From Euryarchaeota archaeon UBA229 (GTDB lineage Archaea > Thermoplasmatota > Poseidoniia > Poseidoniales > Poseidoniaceae), in assembly GCA_002505355.1 (NCBI GenBank), contig DAUW01000030.1:2581-13515 (forward strand): 10,935 nt of DNA, written 5' to 3'. The position numbers were made by a program, and so were the translations under genes. The notes under the pieces were generated by a model that saw nothing but the letters and a program-made list of their open reading frames with translations, made no database searches and was not told where the DNA came from. The first letter of the stretch is position 1, and the number at the start of each line of letters is the position of its first letter. Positions 1 through 7,259 of the stretch are shown piece by piece.

Positions 1-600
1 CTTTCCACGGTTCTGGTTGGCCTTCAGAGAAGGACGTAGCTTTTCAGCGCCCTTGCCTTTGTTGTGCAGACCACGACCTCGCTTACCGGCAGAGGTTTTT
101 CCACGGTAAACACGGCCCTTGTGAGCCTTGTTGCCGTTAGCGGAACAGAAGACACCTAGTTGCTTATCGTTGATGATGGCAGGGTGATGAGTATCGATCA
201 TAATTACTTCGAAATACTTGTGCTTGCCGTCTTGGCCAACCCAGTAAGAGTTCAAGACTTCTAGGTTAGGGAAGTGGCGGGCAACACGCTCTTCAGCGAT
301 TCTTTGAGTATTCTTTGCCATGGTAATTTTGGAGATACCAGCCTTTGATGGCTTTCTCTTCATGTGGATCTTGCCCTTTCTTAGTCCACCTCGACGGACT
401 CTGGTTCGAACTAGAACTACGCCTTGCTTGGCTTTGTAACCCATTCTGCGAGCAGCATCTAAGCGAGTAGGGCGGTCAATTTTGCAGTTAACTGGCTCTC
501 TTCTCCACTGTGCCATACGGGCTTGGCGATACATGTGCGGCAGCGCATCCTTAGGTCTCTTCCAAGTTGCACGAACGTGTTGATATAGTCCTTGAGCCAT
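1..600 (-). CDS. rpl15e: 50S ribosomal protein L15e (3' end cut by window edge)
   Basis: Structural protein of the large ribosomal subunit, of the archaeal/eukaryotic L15e family, which is unrelated to bacterial L15. I translated 200 codons from the ATG at 600-598 to the window edge without a stop. The protein starts MAQGLYQHVRATWKRPKD, is rich in Lys and Arg, and contains the family stretches RPTRLDAARRMGYKAKQG, AEERVARHFPNLEVLNSYWV and GKTSAGKRGRGLHNKGKG. It ends near the edge with RPSLKANQNRGK, which matches the usual family C-terminus, so only a few codons are probably missing. An SD, GGTGA on the minus strand (609-605), sits four bases before the ATG and supports this start. It is transcribed divergently from hemA. 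The gene is the best evidence that the contig is archaeal. Codons favour AAG and C-ending forms more than the heme genes do, as expected for high expression. Confidence 0.96.
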   Translation of the reverse strand, partial: MAQGLYQHVRATWKRPKDALPHMYRQARMAQWRREPVNCKIDRPTRLDAARRMGYKAKQGVVLVRTRVRRGGLRKGKIHMKRKPSKAGISKITMAKNTQRIAEERVARHFPNLEVLNSYWVGQDGKHKYFEVIMIDTHHPAIINDKQLGVFCSANGNKAHKGRVYRGKTSAGKRGRGLHNKGKGAEKLRPSLKANQNRGK

Positions 601-603
601 GTT

Positions 604-609
604 ATCACC
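604..609 (-). promoter_or_regulatory. Ribosome binding site of rpl15e
   Basis: On the minus strand GGTGAT lies four bases from the rpl15e ATG. It matches the GGTGA core of the archaeal consensus, and the spacing equals that of the heme genes on the other strand. Confidence 0.7.
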
Positions 610-672
610 GCTTCTCAGCACTTGGCCGACAAAACTCCCCTTTATGAGTCTACCTTCGCGATACTGCGCGGA

Positions 673-680
673 TATTTAAT
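673..680 (-). promoter_or_regulatory. Candidate TATA box (box A) for rpl15e
   Basis: The minus strand reads ATTAAATA, one base away from the archaeal box A consensus TTTAWATA. A start of transcription about 25 bases downstream would leave a leader of roughly 50 bases carrying the SD. No flanking BRE was confirmed. Confidence 0.4.
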
Positions 681-862
681 CAGGATGGCGTAATTTATGT
701 CCACAATTAATGATAATTTAAAGACAAAGAATAACATCAGCAATATGGTTTTTCAAACTCTTGATTCAATTAATCTGATTTTGTAAAATTATCACCTTGG
801 TTAAACGATGTCATTCTCCGCGAAAAGACCTTGATAAGAGGCGAGAGTTAGCCTTATAACGC

Positions 863-870
863 GGGGGTGA
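863..870 (+). promoter_or_regulatory. Ribosome binding site of hemA, selects a GTG start
   Basis: GGGGGTGA matches the archaeal SD GGAGGTGA at seven of eight positions and ends four bases before the GTG at 875. The next in-frame ATG (989) has no SD, so the GTG is the better start. Confidence 0.75.
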
Positions 871-874
871 AGCA

Positions 875-2050
875 GTGAAAACTTTAGGGACACCTAATAT
901 AGACTTAACCAAGTTTTTTGAGGCTGCGCCAACCCACGAAATTAACGGCAAAAGCGTTGATGCAAAAACTCTGATAAATAGCGTCAACATGATCTCAATG
1001 AAATTAGATTCGGATAATGTCGAACATGTCAAATATTTGACAACCGAAGGCCTAACAAAAAAACAGCGACTCAAATTTCTAAATGATATCAAACAGGAAC
1101 TTAATGCTGATTTATTTGAATTATCAACTTGTAACAGAGTCCTTTATGTTGGCTTTGATGTAACATCATCCGAGTTAGAATCCAGCGTTTTAAGGACAGC
1201 ATCGCTAGAATCCGCCCCATTCGAGCACTTCTCAGGCATCGATGTCTGGCGCCATCTAGTCAAGGTCTGTAGCGGACTAGACTCGTTCATACTTGGCGAA
1301 TTACAAGTCATGTCACAATTCAGAGGTTCAGTTGCATGGCATCGAAAGCACGGACTGTTGAGCGATATAAACGGATCATTCTTTGAACATGTAGTTTCAG
1401 CAAATCGGATGATAAGGCGAGAGTTTGGGTTTAACCAAACAACAGAATCTATGCTCAATCTTGCAACCAGTGCGCTTGAAGAGATAGTCCCGAGCAACGA
1501 AACAACCTCTTCACTTGTTTTAGGATTCGGTGAAATGGGGTCAAAAGCTGTCCAAGTTCTGCTATCGCTTGGCCAAACCGATATCTCAGTAATTTCACGG
1601 TCACCAGAACGGGCAGCACTGCGCAACCCAGATATTGCTGCACAGATTAATTTAATCACTTTTGAAGACTGGAAGTCTAAGCAACTTGCCCCAAATCTAA
1701 TTATTTCAACAATCCGTAATAACACAGCAACTTACAACGAGTCTAATCCAATACCATCTAAGTCAAAAGCGGTGATTATGGATTTCTCTTGGCCGCCATC
1801 AATCGATGTAAGCGGTATTAGTGAGAATCACGAATTGTTTGGAACTGAGTATTGGATTCGAGCATCTCATAGGCTTGGTATTGAGTGGGATTATTCCTCC
1901 ACAATTGAGAAAAGCGAGGCCATGATTTCCCAAATTCAACAACGGTTCATGGATGCATTAACCGATAAAACACGAGCTAAATTTAGAGCCTTCATGTATC
2001 AAACACTCGAAGCATTATCACAGCAATGGGAACAGTCTGAATATGCCTAA
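875..2050 (+). CDS. hemA: Glutamyl-tRNA reductase
   Basis: Cytoplasmic enzyme that uses NADPH to reduce glutamyl-tRNA(Glu) to glutamate-1-semialdehyde, the first committed step of tetrapyrrole synthesis. Of 391 residues, the catalytic domain covers about 37-185 and holds the nucleophile motif STCNR (Cys86), the conserved His of WRHLVKV (His127), and GLDSFILGELQ in place of the usual GLDSMVLGEPQ. An NADPH-binding Rossmann domain follows, with GFGEMG at 217-222, then a C-terminal helical dimerisation region from about 325. The GTG start is set by a strong SD. Odd points: about 36 extra N-terminal residues, loss of the usual HKTA motif near the start of the catalytic domain, and a dimerisation region that looks short. 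The reading frame continues open after the TAA, described separately. It is first in the heme run; its partner hemL is three genes downstream. Confidence 0.93.
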   Translation: MKTLGTPNIDLTKFFEAAPTHEINGKSVDAKTLINSVNMISMKLDSDNVEHVKYLTTEGLTKKQRLKFLNDIKQELNADLFELSTCNRVLYVGFDVTSSELESSVLRTASLESAPFEHFSGIDVWRHLVKVCSGLDSFILGELQVMSQFRGSVAWHRKHGLLSDINGSFFEHVVSANRMIRREFGFNQTTESMLNLATSALEEIVPSNETTSSLVLGFGEMGSKAVQVLLSLGQTDISVISRSPERAALRNPDIAAQINLITFEDWKSKQLAPNLIISTIRNNTATYNESNPIPSKSKAVIMDFSWPPSIDVSGISENHELFGTEYWIRASHRLGIEWDYSSTIEKSEAMISQIQQRFMDALTDKTRAKFRAFMYQTLEALSQQWEQSEYA

Positions 2051-2263
2051 GATTCATCAACGCAACTTGGAGCTTTCTCCCGTGAGATTGCTACATGGAT
2101 TTGCAATCAAAACGGTCCTTTTACTACCGTAGAACTCGATAACATGGTGTTATCCACTGACCGACAAATCAATCCAACGCTTCTTAAGAGGGTGGCTAGT
2201 GATGTGAATGAGACGATTATTCGCATCAATGAAAAGTCCACACTCCCGGAGGCTCTGCTTTGA
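2051..2263 (+). other. Open in-frame tail after the hemA stop; probable HemA C-terminus or small unknown gene
   Basis: Directly after the hemA TAA (2048-2050) the same frame stays open for 70 codons and ends in a TGA at 2261-2263 that overlaps the hemC TTG start (2260-2262), an arrangement typical of translationally coupled genes. The peptide begins DSSTQLGAFSREIATWICNQ and continues with helix-like sequence ending in STLPEALL. It has no well-placed start codon: the first ATG is at 2144 and has no SD. Adding one codon plus these 70 gives a protein of 462 residues; after removing the N-terminal extension, that is close to bacterial HemA length. I therefore think it is the displaced end of the HemA dimerisation domain, with the TAA being a real mutation (for example CAA to TAA), a sequencing error, or a read-through site. 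I do not recognise the tail itself, so a separate small gene remains possible. Confidence 0.5.
2248..2252 (+). promoter_or_regulatory. Ribosome binding site of hemC-hemD, selects a TTG start
   Basis: GGAGG begins twelve bases before the TTG at 2260, the same distance as in hemA, hemB, hemL and hemE. It lies inside the open tail following hemA. It supports TTG as the real start; the encoded N-terminus TKLRIGTRTSTLAMWQA is where HemC proteins normally begin. Confidence 0.75.
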
Positions 2264-3951
2264 CCAAATTAAGAATCGGGACGAGAACCTCTACCCTTGC
2301 GATGTGGCAGGCTACCTGTGTTGAAGCAATAATCAACAATATGGGTGTTGAGACCGAGATAGTTGGCATCAATTCAAGTGGTGATAAATCGCTTGGTGGT
2401 GACTTAGCTAGTTCTGTTGGACAGTTTATTCATGCCGTAGATGCAGAATTGCTTTCAGGCTCAATTGATATCGCAGTTCATTCTTCCAAAGATGTGCCAG
2501 TGACAATCTCCGATGAGTTAACTAATCTAGCCTATCTTGAACGAGGTTACACCAATGACGTGATTATTTTCCGAGATTCAAATGGATATCACAATCTATC
2601 CGATTTACTGGCAAACAGGGATGAGTCAACCATAAATCAAGCCCTAGCTGTAGTGCCGAGATCAGGAATGGTCGGAACGGTTTCTGGCAGGAGGCAATCG
2701 TTCGTACTTAGCAAGCGACCGGACATCATACCGATTGCCGTAAGAGGCCAGGTTGAAACTCGTCTTAAGCGTCTAAAGGAAGGTAGAGTTGATGCCATAA
2801 TCCTCGCCGAAGTTGGCTTACAGCGCTTGCATCAAGTCGGCGCTCTAGAGCCGTGGGTATTATCGATGGGCGCGATGCGAATCAATGACGTTGACTGGCC
2901 AACAGCACCGGGCCAAGGGGCGATATCAGTGCACTGTCGCATGGGGGATTTGGACAATTTTGCCGATCTTAGAGCCGCATTAAATCACCAGCCAACAGAA
3001 TCTGATGTAATCAATGAGCGAAAGATTCTGTCAGCAATCGGTGGCGGTTGTCTCTATCCTGCCGGCATAAAGGTGGCCGGCGATACGGTTGCTGCCCAAA
3101 TCTCGCCAAAGAATTGGCGTGAAATATTCTGCCAGGGCTTGCCTTACGATAGCCAGAGGTATACTGGCAGTCTCTCGGATTACCAGCCGGTTCTCCCAAC
3201 ATCCTCTATTGAACCAAGAGAATTAAACAGTTCAGGGCCAAAGATAATCTCAACATTAAATTCAGATAGACTAGCAAGAATATTACAAAATAATTCAATC
3301 AACGTCATCAACCAACCCGTGATAGAACTCGTTGCTAAACCAGAAAAATGGCCAACATCATTCCTCAACGATAACACACCTAGGGCTAATTGGCCCTATC
3401 TTGTTCTTACCTCGCCATTTGCGGCAAAATGTGCTGTTGAGGTAGCAGAACACAACCCAGACCTAAAGCGGATTCAATGGCTGGCAATTGGTGAAGGAAC
3501 TGCCAGAGCCTGCTTTATGCGGGGAGTTACGGTTTCAATATGCGCTCAAGCAAGGAATTCCGTCGAATTAGTCGATTACATAAATCGGATGATAAGTCGA
3601 GACATTACTCTCATGATTCCTCGTTCAGACGTTGCCTCCAGTGATTTGGTTGACCAATTAAATTCACTAGGATTTACGACTAAGAGTTGGATTGGATATG
3701 AAAATCGGACCAAACAAATACCCGCAATGCCAGTTAGTGATGATGATGTTTTGCTACTATCCTCGCCTTCATCTGCGCGAGCATGGGTAGAAAACTCACT
3801 ACCCATACCTAAAAATATACTTTGCATGGGGAAGTCATCATTAGCGGAGATTGACTCACTAGGCTATTTTGCTGATTCGACCGTTGAAATACTACAAGGA
3901 CCAACATCTGAATTCGTTGCAAAGTGGTGGAAGGAAAACCGGGGTGATTAA
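2260..3951 (+). CDS. hemC-hemD: Porphobilinogen deaminase / uroporphyrinogen-III synthase fusion
   Basis: Bifunctional 563-residue protein. The HemC half (about 1-310) joins four porphobilinogens into hydroxymethylbilane. It shows KLRIGTRTSTLA at the N-terminus, AVHSSKDVP with catalytic Asp78, the RRQ stretch at 144-146, VRGQVETRLKRL at 161-172, APGQGAI at 216-222, and GGGCLYPAG, whose Cys264 should carry the dipyrromethane cofactor. The HemD half (about 327-563) closes the ring to uroporphyrinogen III. It is diverged, as this family usually is, but shows LVLTSPFAA (381-389), AIGEGTARA (409-417), IPRSDVASSDLVDQL (453-467) and LLLSSPSSARAWVEN (498-512). Residues about 310-326 look like a linker. 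The TTG start overlaps the stop of the preceding open tail, and hemB follows immediately. Joining the two enzymes could pass the unstable linear tetrapyrrole directly to HemD; that advantage is inference. Confidence 0.93.
   Translation: MTKLRIGTRTSTLAMWQATCVEAIINNMGVETEIVGINSSGDKSLGGDLASSVGQFIHAVDAELLSGSIDIAVHSSKDVPVTISDELTNLAYLERGYTNDVIIFRDSNGYHNLSDLLANRDESTINQALAVVPRSGMVGTVSGRRQSFVLSKRPDIIPIAVRGQVETRLKRLKEGRVDAIILAEVGLQRLHQVGALEPWVLSMGAMRINDVDWPTAPGQGAISVHCRMGDLDNFADLRAALNHQPTESDVINERKILSAIGGGCLYPAGIKVAGDTVAAQISPKNWREIFCQGLPYDSQRYTGSLSDYQPVLPTSSIEPRELNSSGPKIISTLNSDRLARILQNNSINVINQPVIELVAKPEKWPTSFLNDNTPRANWPYLVLTSPFAAKCAVEVAEHNPDLKRIQWLAIGEGTARACFMRGVTVSICAQARNSVELVDYINRMISRDITLMIPRSDVASSDLVDQLNSLGFTTKSWIGYENRTKQIPAMPVSDDDVLLLSSPSSARAWVENSLPIPKNILCMGKSSLAEIDSLGYFADSTVEILQGPTSEFVAKWWKENRGD
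3941..3947 (+). promoter_or_regulatory. Ribosome binding site of hemB, selects a TTG start
   Basis: GGGGTGA ends four bases before the TTG at 3952 and lies within the last codons of hemC-hemD. The TTG directly follows the upstream TAA, so the two genes are probably translationally coupled. Confidence 0.75.
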
Positions 3952-4926
3952 TTGAATATTAGGCCAAGAATCAATCGTTGGACCATATCTAGGCGTAATT
4001 TGAATTTCGCCGCTGATATCAAATCCTCACTAGTTCAACCGCATTTTGTGGTTTCAGGTAACGGCGTTAACCAGCCGATTGAAAGCATGCCAGGAATCAA
4101 CCGACAATCTGTCGATGTGTTGTGTGAAACCATTGCTAGTGATATGGCACTTGGTATAACCGCTCATATGTTGTTTGCAGTTGTAGATCACCACGAGAAA
4201 GACTCTACAGCATCCAAAGCCTCACACCCAGACATGCCACTGCAACAAGCAATTGCTCAATTGAAGCAGAAGTATGGTGGAGATATTGTCATTATGACCG
4301 ATGTATGCTTGTGCACCGCTACCGATCATGGCCATTGTGGAATCGTTCACAATCATGAAATTGACAATGATTTGACAATCCCTGAATTGTGCAAAATAGC
4401 CCTGTCACATGCTTCTGCTGGTGCTGACTACGTATCTGCATCAGATATGATGGATGGCAGAGTAAAAGCTATCCGTCACACACTTGAGGAAGCTGGTTTT
4501 ACCAATACTGGTATACTATCATACTCAGTAAAGTACGCAAGTGCATTCTATGGGCCATTCAGGGATGCAGCATCGTCATCACCGACATTTGGCGATCGCG
4601 GTAGTCATCAAATGGACATCCGCTCGGGTTACGATGAAGCAATTCTCGAAGCCGTGTCAGATGAAGGCGAAGGCGCTGACATAATAATGGTTAAACCAGC
4701 AATGACCTACCTCGATGTTGTTCGTCAAGTTGCTGACGCAGTAGCACGTCCTGTTGCGGTTTACAATGTCAGCGGAGAATATTCCATGGTCATGTCATCA
4801 ACATCTGATGAAGAATCGACGGCCAGTTTAGTCAGGGAAATTTTCCATTCCTTCAAAAGGGCCGGCGCCGACATAATAGTGAGTTACCACGCGAGGGCGG
4901 CAGTCGCGGGCAATTGGCTAGATTGA
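3952..4926 (+). CDS. hemB: Porphobilinogen synthase (5-aminolevulinate dehydratase)
   Basis: Cytoplasmic enzyme condensing two 5-aminolevulinates into porphobilinogen; the family forms metal-dependent oligomers, usually octamers. The 324-residue length is normal. Both Schiff-base lysines are visible: Lys194 in SVKYASAFYGPFRDA and Lys248 in IMVKPAMTYLDVV. The metal loop DVCLCTATDHGHCG has Cys119, Cys121 and Cys129, placing it in the zinc-dependent class rather than the Asp-rich magnesium class. An alanine (Ala123) stands where Tyr or Phe is usual in that loop. MPGINRQSVD (46-55) and FGDRGSHQMD (213-222) are further family stretches. The TTG start is set by the SD. The gene abuts hemC-hemD with no gap, and its stop overlaps the SD of hemL. 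Confidence 0.96.
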   Translation: MNIRPRINRWTISRRNLNFAADIKSSLVQPHFVVSGNGVNQPIESMPGINRQSVDVLCETIASDMALGITAHMLFAVVDHHEKDSTASKASHPDMPLQQAIAQLKQKYGGDIVIMTDVCLCTATDHGHCGIVHNHEIDNDLTIPELCKIALSHASAGADYVSASDMMDGRVKAIRHTLEEAGFTNTGILSYSVKYASAFYGPFRDAASSSPTFGDRGSHQMDIRSGYDEAILEAVSDEGEGADIIMVKPAMTYLDVVRQVADAVARPVAVYNVSGEYSMVMSSTSDEESTASLVREIFHSFKRAGADIIVSYHARAAVAGNWLD

Positions 4927-4931
4927 GGTGA
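4924..4931 (+). promoter_or_regulatory. Ribosome binding site of hemL overlapping the hemB stop
   Basis: TGAGGTGA includes the hemB stop codon TGA (4924-4926) and ends four bases before the hemL ATG at 4936. The overlap suggests ribosomes finishing hemB help start hemL. Confidence 0.75.
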
Positions 4932-4935
4932 AGAG

Positions 4936-6225
4936 ATGCAACGTGCTAAATCCAATTCATTGCACAGCGAAGCATTGCATCACTTAGTTGGCGGAGTAAA
5001 CTCTCCCGTTAGAGCCTTCAAATCTGTACACGGCAATCCAATCTATTTTGATAAGGCATCAGGTGCTATAGTCACAGACGTTGACGGCAATGAATATGTG
5101 GATTTCGTCCAATCATGGGGCCCTTTAGTCCACGGTCATTCACATCCAAAAATAATTGACCTAGTTTACCAGAAAATGCAGAATGGAACCTCATTTGGTG
5201 CTCCTCACATCGGTGAAATAGAGTTAGCTAAGCGAGTCAAACAGCGCTTCCAATTCATGGACAAAGTTCGATTTGTTTCCTCAGGAACTGAAGCGGTAAT
5301 GAGCGCAGTAAGACTAGCAAGAGGTTACACAGGTAGAGATTTACTCATTAAGTTCGAGGGCTGTTATCACGGCCACGTAGACTCATTGATGGTTAATTCT
5401 GGCAGTGGTCTAGCAACGTTTGGCATTGCTAGCAGTCCGGGGATTCCGCAAGATACAGTTGCCACGACACTTGTCGCACCACTTGATGACGAAGACGCAG
5501 TTGAATTTCTGTTTAAGGAACATGGAGATGATATTGCAGCCGTAGTGATCGAACCGCTACCTGCTAACAATGGCTTACTAGTCCAGAGGCACGAGTATCT
5601 GGCCAAGTTACGCTCACTGTGCGATGAACATGGTGCTTTACTAATCTTTGATGAGGTCATCAGTGGCTTTAGATTCAAGGATGGCAGTTATGGCGACATC
5701 TCCGGAGTTACACCGGATATTACCGCTTTAGGCAAGGTAATTGGCGGTGGCCTACCCGTTGGTGCATACGGTGCTAGAACCGAGATTATGGAGAGCTTAT
5801 CACCCCTCGGCCCGGTATACCAAGCCGGAACATTATCGGGCAATCCACTTGCTATGGCTGCAGGAATTATGACGCTAGATTTGCTCGATGAAGCAGCATA
5901 TGACAGACTCGAGGAGTTAGGCCAGTTACTGCAAGATAATGTTGAATCTGTATTGGAAAAGCACGGCAATCCAATGCGACTTGTTAGACGAGGCAGTCTG
6001 TTTTGGTTCTCTCCGGGTGCACATTCACCTCCACCAAGAGCGGACATGATTCCAAGCAATGCTGGAGTCTTGTATTCTGACGTTCACCGGGGCTTACTAG
6101 ACAGAGGCTACATGTTGGCACCATCAGCATATGAAATCGGATTCATTGCAACAGTGCACGATGAGCAACACATTCTTGGTATGGTTGCAGCCCTAGATGA
6201 AGTGTTGACTGAGTTGGAGGTATGA
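4936..6225 (+). CDS. hemL: Glutamate-1-semialdehyde 2,1-aminomutase
   Basis: PLP-dependent cytoplasmic enzyme (class III aminotransferase fold) that converts glutamate-1-semialdehyde, the HemA product, into 5-aminolevulinate. The 429 residues match the family length. Visible features are GGVNSPVRAF near the N-terminus, VSSGTEAVMSAVRLAR (114-129), CYHGHVDS (143-150), the cofactor-contacting DEVISGFR (239-246), the Schiff-base Lys267 in ALGKVIGGGLPVGAYG, and GTLSGNPLAMAAG (298-310). These distinguish it from ordinary ornithine or acetylornithine aminotransferases. GluTR and GSAM are known to cooperate, handing over the reactive semialdehyde. The gene starts nine bases after hemB, and its stop falls two bases before the preferred hemE start. 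Confidence 0.97.
   Translation: MQRAKSNSLHSEALHHLVGGVNSPVRAFKSVHGNPIYFDKASGAIVTDVDGNEYVDFVQSWGPLVHGHSHPKIIDLVYQKMQNGTSFGAPHIGEIELAKRVKQRFQFMDKVRFVSSGTEAVMSAVRLARGYTGRDLLIKFEGCYHGHVDSLMVNSGSGLATFGIASSPGIPQDTVATTLVAPLDDEDAVEFLFKEHGDDIAAVVIEPLPANNGLLVQRHEYLAKLRSLCDEHGALLIFDEVISGFRFKDGSYGDISGVTPDITALGKVIGGGLPVGAYGARTEIMESLSPLGPVYQAGTLSGNPLAMAAGIMTLDLLDEAAYDRLEELGQLLQDNVESVLEKHGNPMRLVRRGSLFWFSPGAHSPPPRADMIPSNAGVLYSDVHRGLLDRGYMLAPSAYEIGFIATVHDEQHILGMVAALDEVLTELEV
6216..6221 (+). promoter_or_regulatory. Ribosome binding site that decides the hemE start
   Basis: GGAGGT lies inside the last codons of hemL. Two ATG codons follow in the same frame, at 6222 and 6228. The first directly abuts the SD, leaving no spacer, while the second has exactly the SD-to-start spacing seen for hemA, hemC-hemD, hemB and hemL. 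The start at 6228 is therefore preferred. Confidence 0.75.
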
Positions 6226-6227
6226 CC

Positions 6228-7259
6228 ATGAACGGTAAACAAAGAATTGTTGCCGCCCTAAACTTACAACCTGTTGACCGAACTCCTGTTTGGTTCATGC
6301 GCCAAGCAGGGCGACACCTACCAGAATATCGCAAAATAGCCGCTGAGCACAACTTTTGGGAGCGTTGTATGGACGTTGATTTGTGTAAAACCATAACCCT
6401 TCAGCCACTTGAAAGATATCAAAAAATCGACGCTGCCATCATCTTTAGTGATATATTGACCCCACTGCCTTCGCTAGGCTATGAAGTCGAATATGGTGGT
6501 GGAATAAGAATAAGCGATTTCAATCTTGACGATGTTGACGATTGGATAAACTTCAGCGCACGAAAACATGCACCTTGGGCTGCAGACGGCCTACAAGCAG
6601 TTGGCGAAGAAATTGGCGATACGACCGCAAGACTAGGCTTCGTCGGTTCACCCTGGACTATCTGTATGTACCTACTATCTGGCGGAACTGGTGACAAAGA
6701 CTTCCACAATGCGCGTGCTAAAATTTACTCAAATCCAGAACAAGCGAAAGGCATGCTGATGAAAATGGGTGAGATAGTCGGAGACTTACTGGCTGACCAA
6801 GTCATTCATGGAGGTGCCGACGGTGTTCAATTGTTCGACACGTGGGCTGGATTATTATCTCCTGAAATATATCGTAAATTTGCTATGCCAGCAACGGCGC
6901 GGACGATTGAAGTGTTTCGAGAAAAAGTCGGCAGAGATACTCCAATAATCCACTATGCCAAGGGTTCAGGGCATCTTCACTCAGCAATAAGAGAACTCGA
7001 TCTCAATGCGATTTCACTCGACTGGCGCGATGATTTAGCTATCAATCGCCAACAATTTGGCAAACAGTTCGCTTTCCAGGGTAATTTAGACCCCTCCTTA
7101 CTTCACGGGTCAACAGAAATGGCCAAATCCGCTACTCGGAGAGTTCTTGATGCTGCGGGCGATATGCCAGGCCATATTTTCAATCTGGGCCATGGTTTTG
7201 CTCCTTCAGCAAGAATTGAATGTGTTGAAACCGTGTTGCGAGAAATTGTTGGTGAATAA
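6228..7259 (+). CDS. hemE: Uroporphyrinogen decarboxylase
   Basis: Cytoplasmic, cofactor-free enzyme removing four carboxyl groups from uroporphyrinogen III to give coproporphyrinogen III. With the start at 6228 it has 343 residues, normal for the family. The signature PVWFMRQAGR lies at 20-29, the substrate-binding Asp75 in FSDILTPLPSLG, GFVGSPWT at 137-144 followed by Tyr148, QLFDTWAG at 201-208, LDW near 264-266, GNLDP at 285-289, and the C-terminal NLGHGFAP with His322. An ATG two codons upstream (6222) overlaps the hemL stop as ATGA but is badly placed relative to the SD. The presence of HemE, rather than only siroheme-branch enzymes, commits the pathway to coproporphyrinogen. The stop overlaps the hemF start. 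Confidence 0.96.
   Translation: MNGKQRIVAALNLQPVDRTPVWFMRQAGRHLPEYRKIAAEHNFWERCMDVDLCKTITLQPLERYQKIDAAIIFSDILTPLPSLGYEVEYGGGIRISDFNLDDVDDWINFSARKHAPWAADGLQAVGEEIGDTTARLGFVGSPWTICMYLLSGGTGDKDFHNARAKIYSNPEQAKGMLMKMGEIVGDLLADQVIHGGADGVQLFDTWAGLLSPEIYRKFAMPATARTIEVFREKVGRDTPIIHYAKGSGHLHSAIRELDLNAISLDWRDDLAINRQQFGKQFAFQGNLDPSLLHGSTEMAKSATRRVLDAAGDMPGHIFNLGHGFAPSARIECVETVLREIVGE
7251..7255 (+). promoter_or_regulatory. Ribosome binding site of hemF, start ambiguous
   Basis: GGTGA formed by the last hemE codons lies three bases before the ATG at 7259 and six before the ATG at 7262. The usual local spacing is four, so neither start is strongly favoured. Confidence 0.5.

Larger units (their letters stand above)
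601..874. promoter_or_regulatory. Divergent intergenic region between rpl15e and hemA
   Basis: The 274 bases carry no convincing gene. The centre (about 670-795) is clearly AT-rich, as expected for two back-to-back archaeal promoters. For hemA I see only weak TATA-like stretches on the plus strand, such as TTTAAAGA at 717-724 and TGTAAAAT at 783-790, and cannot choose between them. No clear palindromic operator was found. Assigning promoters here is inference from composition and gene direction. Confidence 0.6.

Noticed and set aside
808..834. Eight-codon ATG upstream frame in the hemA leader
   Set aside because: It is too short to judge, has no SD, and the hemA transcription start is unknown, so it may not be transcribed.
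834..857. Possible hairpin (ATAAG..GC pairing with GCCTTAT) just before the hemA SD
   Set aside because: It has only about seven pairs with a two-base bulge and an eight-base loop. This is too weak to claim a regulatory RNA element.
811..1092. 93-codon open frame on the minus strand over the hemA start
   Set aside because: It covers the hemA SD and N-terminus, has no SD of its own and resembles no family I know.
1144..1725. 193-codon open frame on the minus strand opposite hemA
   Set aside because: It lies wholly within hemA, whose catalytic and NADPH motifs are clear. Its product shows no recognisable motifs, so it is a shadow frame.
2043..2132. 29-codon ATG frame starting inside the end of hemA
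   Set aside because: It has no SD, is very short and shows no recognisable features. The in-frame tail of hemA explains the region better.
6222..6227. Upstream ATG for hemE overlapping the hemL stop
   Set aside because: It directly abuts the SD with no spacer. The ATG at 6228 has the spacing used by neighbouring genes.
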